From a virus, in the IMG/VR virus record IMGVR_UViG_3300017757_000089, positions 1 through 29,216 of that record: a DNA stretch of 29,216 nt; one strand, written 5' to 3'. The notes beneath the pieces are model-generated. The model had not been told where the DNA came from. It saw only the letters and a program-made list of their open reading frames with translations, and ran no database searches. How positions within the stretch are numbered: the stretch's first letter is position 1; every line of letters begins with the position of its first letter. The position numbers were made by a program, and so were the translations under genes. This document shows positions 13,186-20,740 of this stretch, one piece after another.

Positions 13186-13506
13186 ATGAGTAAAAAAGAA
13201 ACAAAAAAAGCAATGGAACTGACTATTGGAGGTCACCATTACAAGATAGTAGAATTACCACTTACGCATGAAGATGCAAGTAAAGAACTATATGGAAGAC
13301 ATATGGTAAAAGACAATATCATACTTATCAACAATGAAATACACGAATCAAGAAAGCAAGAAACGCTAGTACACGAGGTATTACACGCTATATTCTATAA
13401 TTATGGACTAGAACACAAAGAAGGCTTAATTGACGCTATATCAAACGGATTATTTCAACTAGGAGTAGGAGAGTATCTATGGAAGACATCAAAAAAGCAA
13501 TCTTAA
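13186..13506 (+). CDS. ImmA/IrrE-like or related zinc metallopeptidase
   Basis: The 106-residue protein contains HEVLH at residues 63-67 in a helix (ETLVHEVLHAIFYNYGL), the zinc-binding HExxH motif. Acidic residues downstream (Glu76 or Glu79) may give the third ligand. The arrangement resembles short phage proteins of the ImmA/IrrE-like peptidase group. It may cleave a host or phage regulator, but the substrate is unknown and a structural role is possible. GGGAG lies four bases before ATG 13186. It is the first gene of the rightward operon and overlaps the next by 28 bases. Confidence 0.75.
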   Translation: MSKKETKKAMELTIGGHHYKIVELPLTHEDASKELYGRHMVKDNIILINNEIHESRKQETLVHEVLHAIFYNYGLEHKEGLIDAISNGLFQLGVGEYLWKTSKKQS

Positions 13507-13664
13507 AGGCAAAAGAACAGGGTAATACTGCATTAGTGCAACGATTACAGCAAGAACTAGATGAATTAGAAAAAATACGTCAAAACCTTAATTGGGATAA
13601 ACTAATACGTGAATTAGAAGATGTCAAAGATACGGAGGATTTTCCAGATGAATCAGAAAACTAG
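13479..13664 (+). CDS. Small coiled-coil protein
   Basis: The 61-residue protein is charged and helical from residue 2 to about 50 (AILKAKEQGNTALVQRLQQE and onward) and ends in an acidic tail. It probably forms a coiled coil. AGGAG lies seven bases before the ATG, inside the end of the metallopeptidase gene. Its end overlaps the next gene by 17 bases. No family is recognised. Confidence 0.7.
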   Translation: MEDIKKAILKAKEQGNTALVQRLQQELDELEKIRQNLNWDKLIRELEDVKDTEDFPDESEN

Positions 13665-14007
13665 TACAAAAGAAGATATAGTATCGTATATAAAAGATAA
13701 CTATCCTTCAACCGAAAAAGAATTTCAGACTCTTTTAAATGAAATGTACTTAACATTTTGTAAGAAACAGTTTGATTATGGTCCTGGCAATATTGCTATG
13801 GGTACCACGTTGAAAAACGAAAAAGAAGTCAATACAGCCTTATTTGGTATAATTGTAAGGCTTAATGATAAGATAAACAGACTAATCAATTTGTCAACAA
13901 ACCATAATATGAAAGCAAAAAACGAACCAATAGAAGATGCTTTCTTAGATATTTCAGTTTATGCAGTAATGGCATTGATAGTTAAACAAAACAAATGGGG
14001 CAAGTAA
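13648..14007 (+). CDS. DUF1599/Nmad1-like protein, possible MazG-type nucleotide hydrolase
   Basis: The 119-residue all-helical protein has the pattern I associate with DUF1599 (nucleotide modification associated domain 1): 'KKQFDYGPGNIAMG' (about 40-53), 'RLNDKINRLINL' (about 71-82) and 'IEDAFLDISVYAVMAL' near the end, where the Glu and Asp residues would bind metal and a nucleotide. Such proteins are relatives of MazG and dUTPase-type pyrophosphohydrolases and often occur with phage base modification. I chose ATG 13648, with GGAGG upstream, over the in-frame ATG 13621. No base-modifying enzyme is visible next to it, so its substrate is open. Confidence 0.6.
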   Translation: MNQKTSTKEDIVSYIKDNYPSTEKEFQTLLNEMYLTFCKKQFDYGPGNIAMGTTLKNEKEVNTALFGIIVRLNDKINRLINLSTNHNMKAKNEPIEDAFLDISVYAVMALIVKQNKWGK

Positions 14008-14732
14008 TGGCTGTAAGATGGACAGACGATGAAATAAGAATATTGGACCAGTACGGGAGAAGTGCTAAGTCTGCATTCGTACTGTATCAAGAAATACGTA
14101 TTGCTGGATATAATAGAACATATAAAGCAGTATCTAGAAAAATAGAATCCTTGGGATTAAGGAAGCCTACTAGATATACAACTGGACACGAAATGACAAT
14201 AGGATATTTAGACATTGAATCTACTGGATTTAGTGCTAATATCGATGTTATGTTATCTTGGTGTATTAAAGGTAGAGGTAATAAGAAAGTAGCAGGAGCT
14301 AAGATTACAAGACAAGAGCTTATGTCTGAAAAACAAGATGCTCGTATTGTAGAGCTTCTAGTAGAAGAAATGAATAAATACGATGTAATATTTACATACT
14401 ACGGAACTAGATTTGATATTCCGTTTATTAGAACACGTGCATTGTATCATAAAACATTCTTCCCGCTATATAGGCAAAAATCACACAAAGACCTATATTA
14501 TGTGGTAAAATCTAAATTAAAACTACATCGCTCGTCATTAATGGCAGCTACAGAGTTTTTTGGTATTGCTGGTAAAACCAGAGTAAAACCAGAAATGTGG
14601 CAAAAAGCACGTTGGGGCGATGAGAAAGCTATGAAATATGTTTATGACCATAACGTAGCAGATGTAGTAATATTAGAAAAACTGCATAGAAAACTAGAAG
14701 AATATGCACCACCAATGGTTAGACCACTGTAA
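14007..14732 (+). CDS. DEDD-family 3'-5' exonuclease (RNase H-like, YprB type) with N-terminal HTH-like domain
   Basis: The 241-residue protein has an N-terminal Myb/HTH-like segment (RWTDDEIRILDQYGRS to about residue 55). A ribonuclease H-like exonuclease follows, with LDIES (Asp69, Glu71), YYGTRFDIPFI (Asp137) and YDHNVADV (His215, Asp219). These four acidic residues fit the DEDD two-metal site. It may degrade or proofread DNA. A DNA polymerase is not encoded nearby, so it is probably a free-standing nuclease that could be targeted by the HTH. I start it at ATG 14007 in a TAATG overlap with the previous gene; ATG 13995 is an alternative. Confidence 0.78.
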   Translation: MAVRWTDDEIRILDQYGRSAKSAFVLYQEIRIAGYNRTYKAVSRKIESLGLRKPTRYTTGHEMTIGYLDIESTGFSANIDVMLSWCIKGRGNKKVAGAKITRQELMSEKQDARIVELLVEEMNKYDVIFTYYGTRFDIPFIRTRALYHKTFFPLYRQKSHKDLYYVVKSKLKLHRSSLMAATEFFGIAGKTRVKPEMWQKARWGDEKAMKYVYDHNVADVVILEKLHRKLEEYAPPMVRPL

Positions 14733-14744
14733 TTAGGAGGAAGA

Positions 14745-14978
14745 ATGGCTAATAAAGAAGAACAACTAGTAATAATGAGCGAAGGTAAAGAGATTAAGTT
14801 CTATATGTCTGACTTGTCAGATGAAGCTAAAGCTCAGTATTCAAGAGCAAATGAACTTGCTTCAAAGCTAATGAGATTAGACAGAGAAGCAAATGAGGTA
14901 AGATTCCTTGCTAATAACTATGTTAGATTTGTTATTGACGAACTTGAAAAAGACGTTGACGATAACGAGGAAAAATAG
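14745..14978 (+). CDS. Small helical phage protein (DUF6447-like)
   Basis: The 77-residue protein has a short N-terminal beta-like part and then 'LSDEAKAQYSRANELASKL' and a long charged helix ending in an acidic tail. The pattern is like small proteins of cyanophage-type viruses that I recall as DUF6447. The function of that family is unknown. AGGAGG is found eight bases before the ATG, a strong ribosome site. It lies directly before the terminase genes. Confidence 0.65.
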   Translation: MANKEEQLVIMSEGKEIKFYMSDLSDEAKAQYSRANELASKLMRLDREANEVRFLANNYVRFVIDELEKDVDDNEEK

Positions 14979-14985
14979 TTAAGTT

Positions 14986-15747
14986 ATGAGAGAACGTATT
15001 GTAAAAGGCGTTACTCATTATTTGTATGATGACGTCAATGAGTTTCGAGAGCATCACGAAGGTGTTGCTTTGGTTACAGATTGGCGTCACTCAAATAAGG
15101 GAGACTGGATACAAACTGACGATGGTCAAGTATGTCAAGTATTATTTCTTGGAATACTTAAAAAGAAAGACAGAAAAAAAGAAACATCGTTTATAAGAAG
15201 TATAATGGGTTCTTATGTTTGTAATCCCTCTGTTATGATAGAAGGTGATATGAAAACAAATATGCATACATTTTCTACAGCAGGAGAATCTCCTTCTGTT
15301 AGGAAGAAAAACAGAAAACATGCTACAGATAAAGAGTTTTTATTTGGAAAGTATGTTGCAAAAGGAGACGATGTGGTTGAAGCTTATATGAAAGCGTTTC
15401 CTAGTAAAAACGAAAATTATGCTAAATCACAAGCAAAATTATTATTAAAAACAGACAGGGTGAAAAACTTGATTAGAGAAGAAATAGACAAATACTTGAA
15501 TGAAGCGGAGATTACTCCCAATTATCTGTTAGAAGAGATGAGAGATATTATAGATAAAGGAGGCTCTTCGGATAGAGATAAGATTACAGCAATAACAACA
15601 TTAATGAAGATATCTGGAATGATGGACACGGAAAAGACTACAGAGTCTTTAACGTTATTCCAAGGCTTTACAAAGGAGCAATTAAATGCAATTCAAGGGT
15701 CCCAACACAAAAAACTGGCGGAAGTTAAAAAAGATAACGAAAAATAA
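14986..15747 (+). CDS. Terminase small subunit, with N-terminal extension
   Basis: The 253-residue protein has a helical region from about residue 110 to 215 that fits the terminase small subunit family: 'KEFLFGKYVAKGDDVVEAYMKAFP' followed by 'SQAKLLLKTDRVKNLI' and 'LEEMRDIIDKGGSSDRDKITAITTLMKISGMM'. It recognises packaging sites and loads the large subunit. The first 100 residues are a separate unrecognised domain with no counterpart in the shortest family members. A weak site (AGTTATG context) precedes ATG 14986. The 3' end overlaps the zinc protein by 62 bases. The large subunit follows after two small genes. Confidence 0.7.
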   Translation: MRERIVKGVTHYLYDDVNEFREHHEGVALVTDWRHSNKGDWIQTDDGQVCQVLFLGILKKKDRKKETSFIRSIMGSYVCNPSVMIEGDMKTNMHTFSTAGESPSVRKKNRKHATDKEFLFGKYVAKGDDVVEAYMKAFPSKNENYAKSQAKLLLKTDRVKNLIREEIDKYLNEAEITPNYLLEEMRDIIDKGGSSDRDKITAITTLMKISGMMDTEKTTESLTLFQGFTKEQLNAIQGSQHKKLAEVKKDNEK

Positions 15748-15913
15748 TCGTTGTTATATATGTCATCATCGTCTTAGTAAAACAGCTGTATTTTTATACA
15801 GCAAAAGAAAAGAAGATACAACTCATATAAAATGCTTTAATTGCTTAACAGTATATAACACATCTTTTGGAATAACAGATGTAGGTATACCAGAACAGGT
15901 AGGCAATGCATGA
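15686..15913 (+). CDS. Small zinc-ribbon protein
   Basis: The 75-residue protein has C23/C26 (CYIC) and C50/C53 (CFNC), a single zinc ribbon, after a basic N-terminus. AAGGAG lies seven bases before ATG 15686, inside the small terminase gene, so the 62-base overlap is probably real. The stop overlaps the next ATG as ATGA. No family is recognised. Zinc ribbons beside terminase genes may help packaging or transcription, but that is inference. Confidence 0.65.
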   Translation: MQFKGPNTKNWRKLKKITKNNRCYICHHRLSKTAVFLYSKRKEDTTHIKCFNCLTVYNTSFGITDVGIPEQVGNA

Positions 15914-16317
15914 GGCTAGCAGTATATGGAACATTAAGAAGAGGTTTTGAAGAGACTGGTAAAGTAGAAGGCTTTAGTCTTGTTTTTCCTGGACATAAAA
16001 ATTTTCCAGCTTTAATTAAGAACAAAAATGGAAAAGGAGCTGTAGTAGAAGTGTTCGAAGCTACAGAAGAAGATTTGAATATGTATGATACTTACGAGTC
16101 TACAGAAAACGGTCTTTATATAAGAACAACAGCTAACATAGTACTAGATGATACAAAAGAAAAAGAAAAATGCTGGATATATGTAGCTGGACCTTTGTTA
16201 TGGCAAAGTTCTAGTATGTTTACAGAGGTACCAGATGGAGATTGGCTTTCACCTAAAACGTTAACAATGATGGACAGAGTCTATGAAAAAGAATACCAAG
16301 AATCCAGAGAATTTTAA
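15910..16317 (+). CDS. AIG2-like gamma-glutamyl cyclotransferase
   Basis: The 135-residue protein has VYGTLRRG at 5-12, the phosphate/carboxylate-binding loop of this family, then 'GAVVEVFEATEEDLNMYDTYE' with Glu63 as the likely catalytic acid, and 'GLYIRTTANIV...CWIYVAGP' closing the barrel. It would release 5-oxoproline from a gamma-glutamyl amine or peptide. The length is normal for the family. It is coupled to the zinc-ribbon gene by ATGA and overlaps the large terminase by 35 bases. As I recall the Pfam notes, amidoligase genes of the type at 7278-9032 are found with glutamine amidotransferases or AIG2 proteins, so this may be the third part of the same pathway. Confidence 0.82.
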   Translation: MRLAVYGTLRRGFEETGKVEGFSLVFPGHKNFPALIKNKNGKGAVVEVFEATEEDLNMYDTYESTENGLYIRTTANIVLDDTKEKEKCWIYVAGPLLWQSSSMFTEVPDGDWLSPKTLTMMDRVYEKEYQESREF

Positions 16318-17869
16318 TATAATACCACCAGACCTTTCTCAGAAAGAAAAGGCTTTAGAGTTGGCAAAAAAAGACATAGTTACTTTTGGTCAAATGTTTT
16401 TACCAGAAGATTTTATGAAATCAACTCCTGCTCCATATCAATATCAGTTAAGTGATATACTTCTAGGAGATGAGAAGCGTATATGTATAATACTTCCCAG
16501 AGGTCATGCAAAATCTACTTTAGCAAAAACAGCTTTATTACATCAACTATATTTCTCTCCTCCAGAAAAGAAACAATTTATCGCCTGGGTTTCAGAAGAA
16601 CAATCTCAAGCTATTGACCATATTAAATACATACAAAATCATATAGACGTAAACCCTGCATTACAATATTACTTTGGAGACTTAAAAGGAAGTAAATGGA
16701 CTGAAAAAGAATTTACCACAGCTAGAGGAGATAGAATTATAGCTAAAGGTACTAGTCAAAGATTGCGTGGTCGTTCACAGTTAGGTCTTAGATATACTAA
16801 TATTATCCTTGACGACTTTGAATCAGAGTTAAATACTAAAACACCAGATAGAAGAAGAGAGATAAAAGAATGGGTAATGTCTACAGTAGAACCCGCATTA
16901 GAAAACTCCAAAGAAAACGAAGGTTCAATATGGCTTATTGGTACAATAGTCCATTATGACTCTTTTCTTCAAGGCGTATATGATGGATGGCTAGATGCTG
17001 AAAAAGAAAAAAGAAAGTCTGCTTGGCAAGTACTATACAAAAAAGCTATAGTAGACGACACTCCTTTATGGCCTAGTTATTTTACAAAACAAAAACTTAT
17101 AGATATAAAAAGAAGGTTCACAGAAATGGGACTTGTACATAAGTTTGCTCAAGAATATCTAAATGAAGCTAGAGATTTAGAAAGCGCGAAGTTTCATATT
17201 GACAGAATAAATTATTATAAAGGAAATCTTGTAGAGAGAAATGGATTTAATTATATGATGGTTGACGAGTCTGCTATTCCAGTAAATGTATACATGGGAG
17301 TTGACTTAGCTTATGAAGCTAATGCAAGAAGTGACTATCAGGTTATAATGGTAATTGCCATTGATAGTGATAGAAATATATATGTAGTTGATTATTATAG
17401 AGAACATTCTCCTTTGTATGATATGCCTAAAAAAATTGTAGACATGGCAAAAGAGTTTCATCCAGTAAGAAGAGTAAATGTAGAAAAAGTTGGTGCGCAG
17501 GGACTGGTAAAAGATTATGTTAATCAACTGGTTGGAAAAGAAAGAAAGCTTGCTCCAGGATTGTCTCAAGGAGTAAGACCTCCTGCTGGTATAAAAAAAG
17601 AAGATAGGTTAGAAGCGTTACTTTGTCCTATAGTTAACAGAAGAAAATTGTTTATAAAAAAAGAACATGCTAACTTAGTCGACGAAATGTTTGAGTTTCC
17701 AAAAGGTAGAAATGACGACTTGTTAGACGGTCTTTGGTATGCTGTCACTACAGCAAAGCCTCCAAAAAGTTCTGCAATCGACGCAGGAAAGCTAGAAGAC
17801 AGAATAGAAAAAATACAAGGAAGTAAAGCAAAACAAGTCATAAACTGGGTTACTGGACAGAAAATATAA
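16283..17869 (+). CDS. terL: Terminase large subunit (packaging ATPase-nuclease)
   Basis: The 528-residue protein has a Walker A LPRGHAKST (71-79), Walker B IILDDFE (174-180) and a C-terminal RNase H-like nuclease with GVDLAYE (Asp341) and NDDLLDGLWYA near residue 480. It cuts concatemers and pumps DNA into the head. The start has no strong ribosome site and lies 35 bases inside the AIG2 gene, so translation is probably coupled. The gene is followed by a 64-base gap that holds a promoter-like site for the portal. Confidence 0.93.
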   Translation: MKKNTKNPENFNIIPPDLSQKEKALELAKKDIVTFGQMFLPEDFMKSTPAPYQYQLSDILLGDEKRICIILPRGHAKSTLAKTALLHQLYFSPPEKKQFIAWVSEEQSQAIDHIKYIQNHIDVNPALQYYFGDLKGSKWTEKEFTTARGDRIIAKGTSQRLRGRSQLGLRYTNIILDDFESELNTKTPDRRREIKEWVMSTVEPALENSKENEGSIWLIGTIVHYDSFLQGVYDGWLDAEKEKRKSAWQVLYKKAIVDDTPLWPSYFTKQKLIDIKRRFTEMGLVHKFAQEYLNEARDLESAKFHIDRINYYKGNLVERNGFNYMMVDESAIPVNVYMGVDLAYEANARSDYQVIMVIAIDSDRNIYVVDYYREHSPLYDMPKKIVDMAKEFHPVRRVNVEKVGAQGLVKDYVNQLVGKERKLAPGLSQGVRPPAGIKKEDRLEALLCPIVNRRKLFIKKEHANLVDEMFEFPKGRNDDLLDGLWYAVTTAKPPKSSAIDAGKLEDRIEKIQGSKAKQVINWVTGQKI

Positions 17870-17877
17870 TTTTTGTC

Positions 17878-17907
17878 TTGACTTTAGTAGCTAAAATTGT
17901 TTATTTT
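17878..17907 (+). promoter_or_regulatory. Promoter-like site before the portal gene
   Basis: TTGACT (17878-17883), 18 bases, then TATTTT (17902-17907). The transcript would begin near 17914 and carry a 20-base leader with GGGAG before ATG 17934. It has the same -35 box and spacer as the other sites and would give structural genes extra transcription. Confidence 0.6.
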
Positions 17908-17933
17908 TAGATTAAAAATTAAACTGGGAGTTT

Positions 17934-19937
17934 ATGGCTAATTACGACGAAAACAAATCAAAACCTCAAATTACAAAAGAATTGTTTAGAAGGTGGAGAG
18001 ACGCGCGACAACAATGGGACGCCGAAGCAAGAAATGCGGTAGATTTTACTTTAGGAAATCACTATACAAAAGATGAATCAAATGCTCTACAATCCGTAGG
18101 TCAAGCTGATTTTGTTATAGATAGAGTTTATGCTGCGGTAGATAAATTAAAATCATTGCTTACAGCAAGACCAGCAAAGTTTTCTGTTATTGCAAGAGAA
18201 GATTCTGACAATAAACTATCTAATATATGGAGAACAATACTTGAATATATATGGGATATCTCCAATGGAGATAGTACTTTCAAACAAGTTGTTCACGATT
18301 ATGCTGTTACTGGCTTAGGATATATGTATGTATATGTAGACCCTGAAGCGGACTATGGAAGAGGAGAAGTTAAGTATACGCACGTGGACCCTTTTAGGGT
18401 GTATGTAGACCCTGCGTCAAGAGATAGATTTTTTACAGACGCATCTGGTATTATATTATCTACCTTTTTAACCAGGCAGCAAGTTTTAGACCTATATCCT
18501 GAAATGAAAGAGTTTATTGATGATATAGAAGTAGGAAACAATTCTTTGTACGGAGAAGATTACCCTACATCTAATTTAAAAAATAGTAATAATGTACTAA
18601 CTCCCGCAGAAGCGCAAAATTTAGATTACAATGTAAATCAAAAATATCAAATACTTGATAGATTTTACAAAGTAAAAGTTCCGTACTATAGGTTATTTAA
18701 CACTATAGATGGAAGCGAAAAGATTATAGACCCTGAAATTTATAGCATTCTAATAGAACAGCCAGAAACTTTAGAAACCCTTGAATCTGGAGCTCTAGAA
18801 ATAGAAGAGATTATGCAAACAAGAATTGCTCAATGCAGTAGCATTGGAGATACTTTACTTTATGAGCGTATTCTAAACACTGATATATATCCAATTGTTC
18901 CATTTACGAACATTTGGACTAATACTCCCTATCCCAAATCAGATGTGAACAAGGTTAAAGATTCCCAAAGACTTTTAAATAAGTTATTTTCTCTAACCTT
19001 GTCACACGCTCAATCTGCAGCTGGATTAAAACTTTTAATTCCAGAGGGTAGTGTTGATAGCGTTAGTCAGTTAGAAAAAGATTGGGCTAATCCAAATGCG
19101 GTTATTGAATATAACCCAGAGTTTGGTGAGCCACATTACCCGCAACCAGCTCCTTTAACTAGTGAGTTTTATTATTTAATTGATAGGGTGGAAAAATATA
19201 TAGATTTAAACTTTGGTATTCCAGAGTTATTACAAGGATTTAAAGACTCAGCTCCAGAATCAGTAAGAGGTACAATGCTTTTATCTGAAATGGGAGAATC
19301 TAGAGGTAAATCAAAATTAAGAGATATTGAAGCAAGTTTATCAAAAGTTGGTCAAGTAGTTTATAACTTAGCAAAAGACCATTATAAATTTGCAAAAACA
19401 TTTAGAATTGTACAACCGAATAACGATATTACTGAGTTTTCAGTTAATATGAGATTGTATGATGATAAATCGAATGAAATAACGACTTTACAGAATGATA
19501 TTCAGTTAGGTCAGCATGATATTCGAATTATATCAGGTTCAACTTTGCCAAGCAATAAGGTATCAGAATACAATATGTACCTTGATGCTTATAAGTTAGG
19601 TCTGGTAGATGACGTTGAGGTTTTGAAGAAAAGCGAAATCTTTGACAAAGAAGGTGTCCTTCAAAGAAAAGGTCGTATGGCACAAATGCAACAGTATATT
19701 ACACAGCTTGAAAATCAAGTAAAGAAACTAAGTGGCGATTTACAAACATCTGAACGTGAGCAGGTTTCTGCTAGAAAACGTACAGAAGTCGAGAAGTTCA
19801 AATCTGGTTTAAACGAGATTAGTACTAACGCCAAAGTTAAAGAAAAAGAAAAGGTAATGCAACTGGGTAACATTATTAACCAAATGAGCGATTCTATGGA
19901 GGAAGAAAACAATAACAACCCTGGTTCAGAGCAATAA
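17934..19937 (+). CDS. Portal protein (P22-type)
   Basis: The 667-residue protein matches the P22-like portal family in length and pattern: an N-terminal helical part with 'RWRDARQQWDAEARNAVDF', then 'VGQADFVIDRVYAAVDKLKSLLTARPAKF', a central 'YVDPFRVYVDPASRD' type segment, and a long helical C-terminus with coiled-coil character ('MQQYITQLENQVKKLSGDLQ', acidic end). It forms the dodecameric channel at one capsid vertex. GGGAG precedes the start. It is followed by the scaffold and capsid genes, the usual order. This portal type is most common in podoviruses with short tails, which fits the connector genes downstream. Confidence 0.88.
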   Translation: MANYDENKSKPQITKELFRRWRDARQQWDAEARNAVDFTLGNHYTKDESNALQSVGQADFVIDRVYAAVDKLKSLLTARPAKFSVIAREDSDNKLSNIWRTILEYIWDISNGDSTFKQVVHDYAVTGLGYMYVYVDPEADYGRGEVKYTHVDPFRVYVDPASRDRFFTDASGIILSTFLTRQQVLDLYPEMKEFIDDIEVGNNSLYGEDYPTSNLKNSNNVLTPAEAQNLDYNVNQKYQILDRFYKVKVPYYRLFNTIDGSEKIIDPEIYSILIEQPETLETLESGALEIEEIMQTRIAQCSSIGDTLLYERILNTDIYPIVPFTNIWTNTPYPKSDVNKVKDSQRLLNKLFSLTLSHAQSAAGLKLLIPEGSVDSVSQLEKDWANPNAVIEYNPEFGEPHYPQPAPLTSEFYYLIDRVEKYIDLNFGIPELLQGFKDSAPESVRGTMLLSEMGESRGKSKLRDIEASLSKVGQVVYNLAKDHYKFAKTFRIVQPNNDITEFSVNMRLYDDKSNEITTLQNDIQLGQHDIRIISGSTLPSNKVSEYNMYLDAYKLGLVDDVEVLKKSEIFDKEGVLQRKGRMAQMQQYITQLENQVKKLSGDLQTSEREQVSARKRTEVEKFKSGLNEISTNAKVKEKEKVMQLGNIINQMSDSMEEENNNNPGSEQ

Positions 19938-19961
19938 GCTAAATCAGGAGAGGAGAAAAAA

Positions 19962-20723
19962 ATGGCAAAAGAAGAACAACAACAGGTTGAAAAGCAAGAC
20001 CCAATTGTAGACTCTGTGGTGGAACCAACAGTTTCATTGCAAGAAGAAGCCGTAGAAGAAGGTGTGGAAGCATCTGAATCTGTAGATTGGGAACAAGAAG
20101 CTAAAAAGTTTCAATCAATGTACGACAAGAAAACAGTAGAGCATGAGCATCTTGCAAGAGAGTCGCAAGACTTACTTGCATTAAAAGATACTTTAAACTC
20201 TAGACCTGAACTTGTAGACGTAATTGAAAAAAGTCTTGCTGGAGAATCAGTTGAGGGCAAAAATGCTGCGGGAAGTACAACCCCAGATAACTTTGACCCT
20301 TGGGATGCCTACTACAAGCCAGAATCTGAATCTTACAAATTTAGAGTAAGTAATGAGAAAAAGCTTGTACATGAGACAGTAGATAACGAATTGGCTAGAC
20401 TTAAGCAAGATATGGCATTCAATAATTTAAAAACAGAATTAGTAAGTAAACACAATTTAGGACAAGAAGATGCAGAGAAGTTTTTACAATTTGCAACAAC
20501 TCCTAAAGCTAACTTACCTATTGAAACCTTAATTAAAGTGTGGAAAGAAGGTTCAGGAAAATCTCCTAAAAAGAGTGAAAACCTGGAAGCGGTGAAAAAA
20601 ACTAAATCAATTCCTAAACCAGCTGGAGTACTTCAAGGCGGCGAACAGCCACAAGCCTCAGAAGGAGACCAGGTTTGGGATAGAATTATGAATACCAGTC
20701 GCGGCGGAAGATTAGTCAAGTAA
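19962..20723 (+). CDS. Scaffolding protein
   Basis: The 253-residue protein is acidic, Gln/Glu-rich and low-complexity at the N-terminus, helical in the middle ('KKFQSMYDKKTVEHEHLARE') and ends with a basic GGRLVK tail. Location between portal and capsid genes, acidity and a basic C-terminus that could touch the capsid fit an assembly scaffold. AGGAG lies before the ATG. A protease role is less likely since no catalytic motif is visible. Confidence 0.75.
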   Translation: MAKEEQQQVEKQDPIVDSVVEPTVSLQEEAVEEGVEASESVDWEQEAKKFQSMYDKKTVEHEHLARESQDLLALKDTLNSRPELVDVIEKSLAGESVEGKNAAGSTTPDNFDPWDAYYKPESESYKFRVSNEKKLVHETVDNELARLKQDMAFNNLKTELVSKHNLGQEDAEKFLQFATTPKANLPIETLIKVWKEGSGKSPKKSENLEAVKKTKSIPKPAGVLQGGEQPQASEGDQVWDRIMNTSRGGRLVK

Positions 20724-20740
20724 CAATTTAGGAGACTAAA

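Noticed and set aside
17309-17340. TTGACT inside the large terminase gene
   Set aside because: It lies in coding sequence and has no -10-like box at the 17-18 base spacing (CAAGAA).
413-17869. Integrase or prophage attachment site
   Set aside because: No recombinase catalytic motif or att-like repeat beside one was found, so a temperate life style cannot be claimed.
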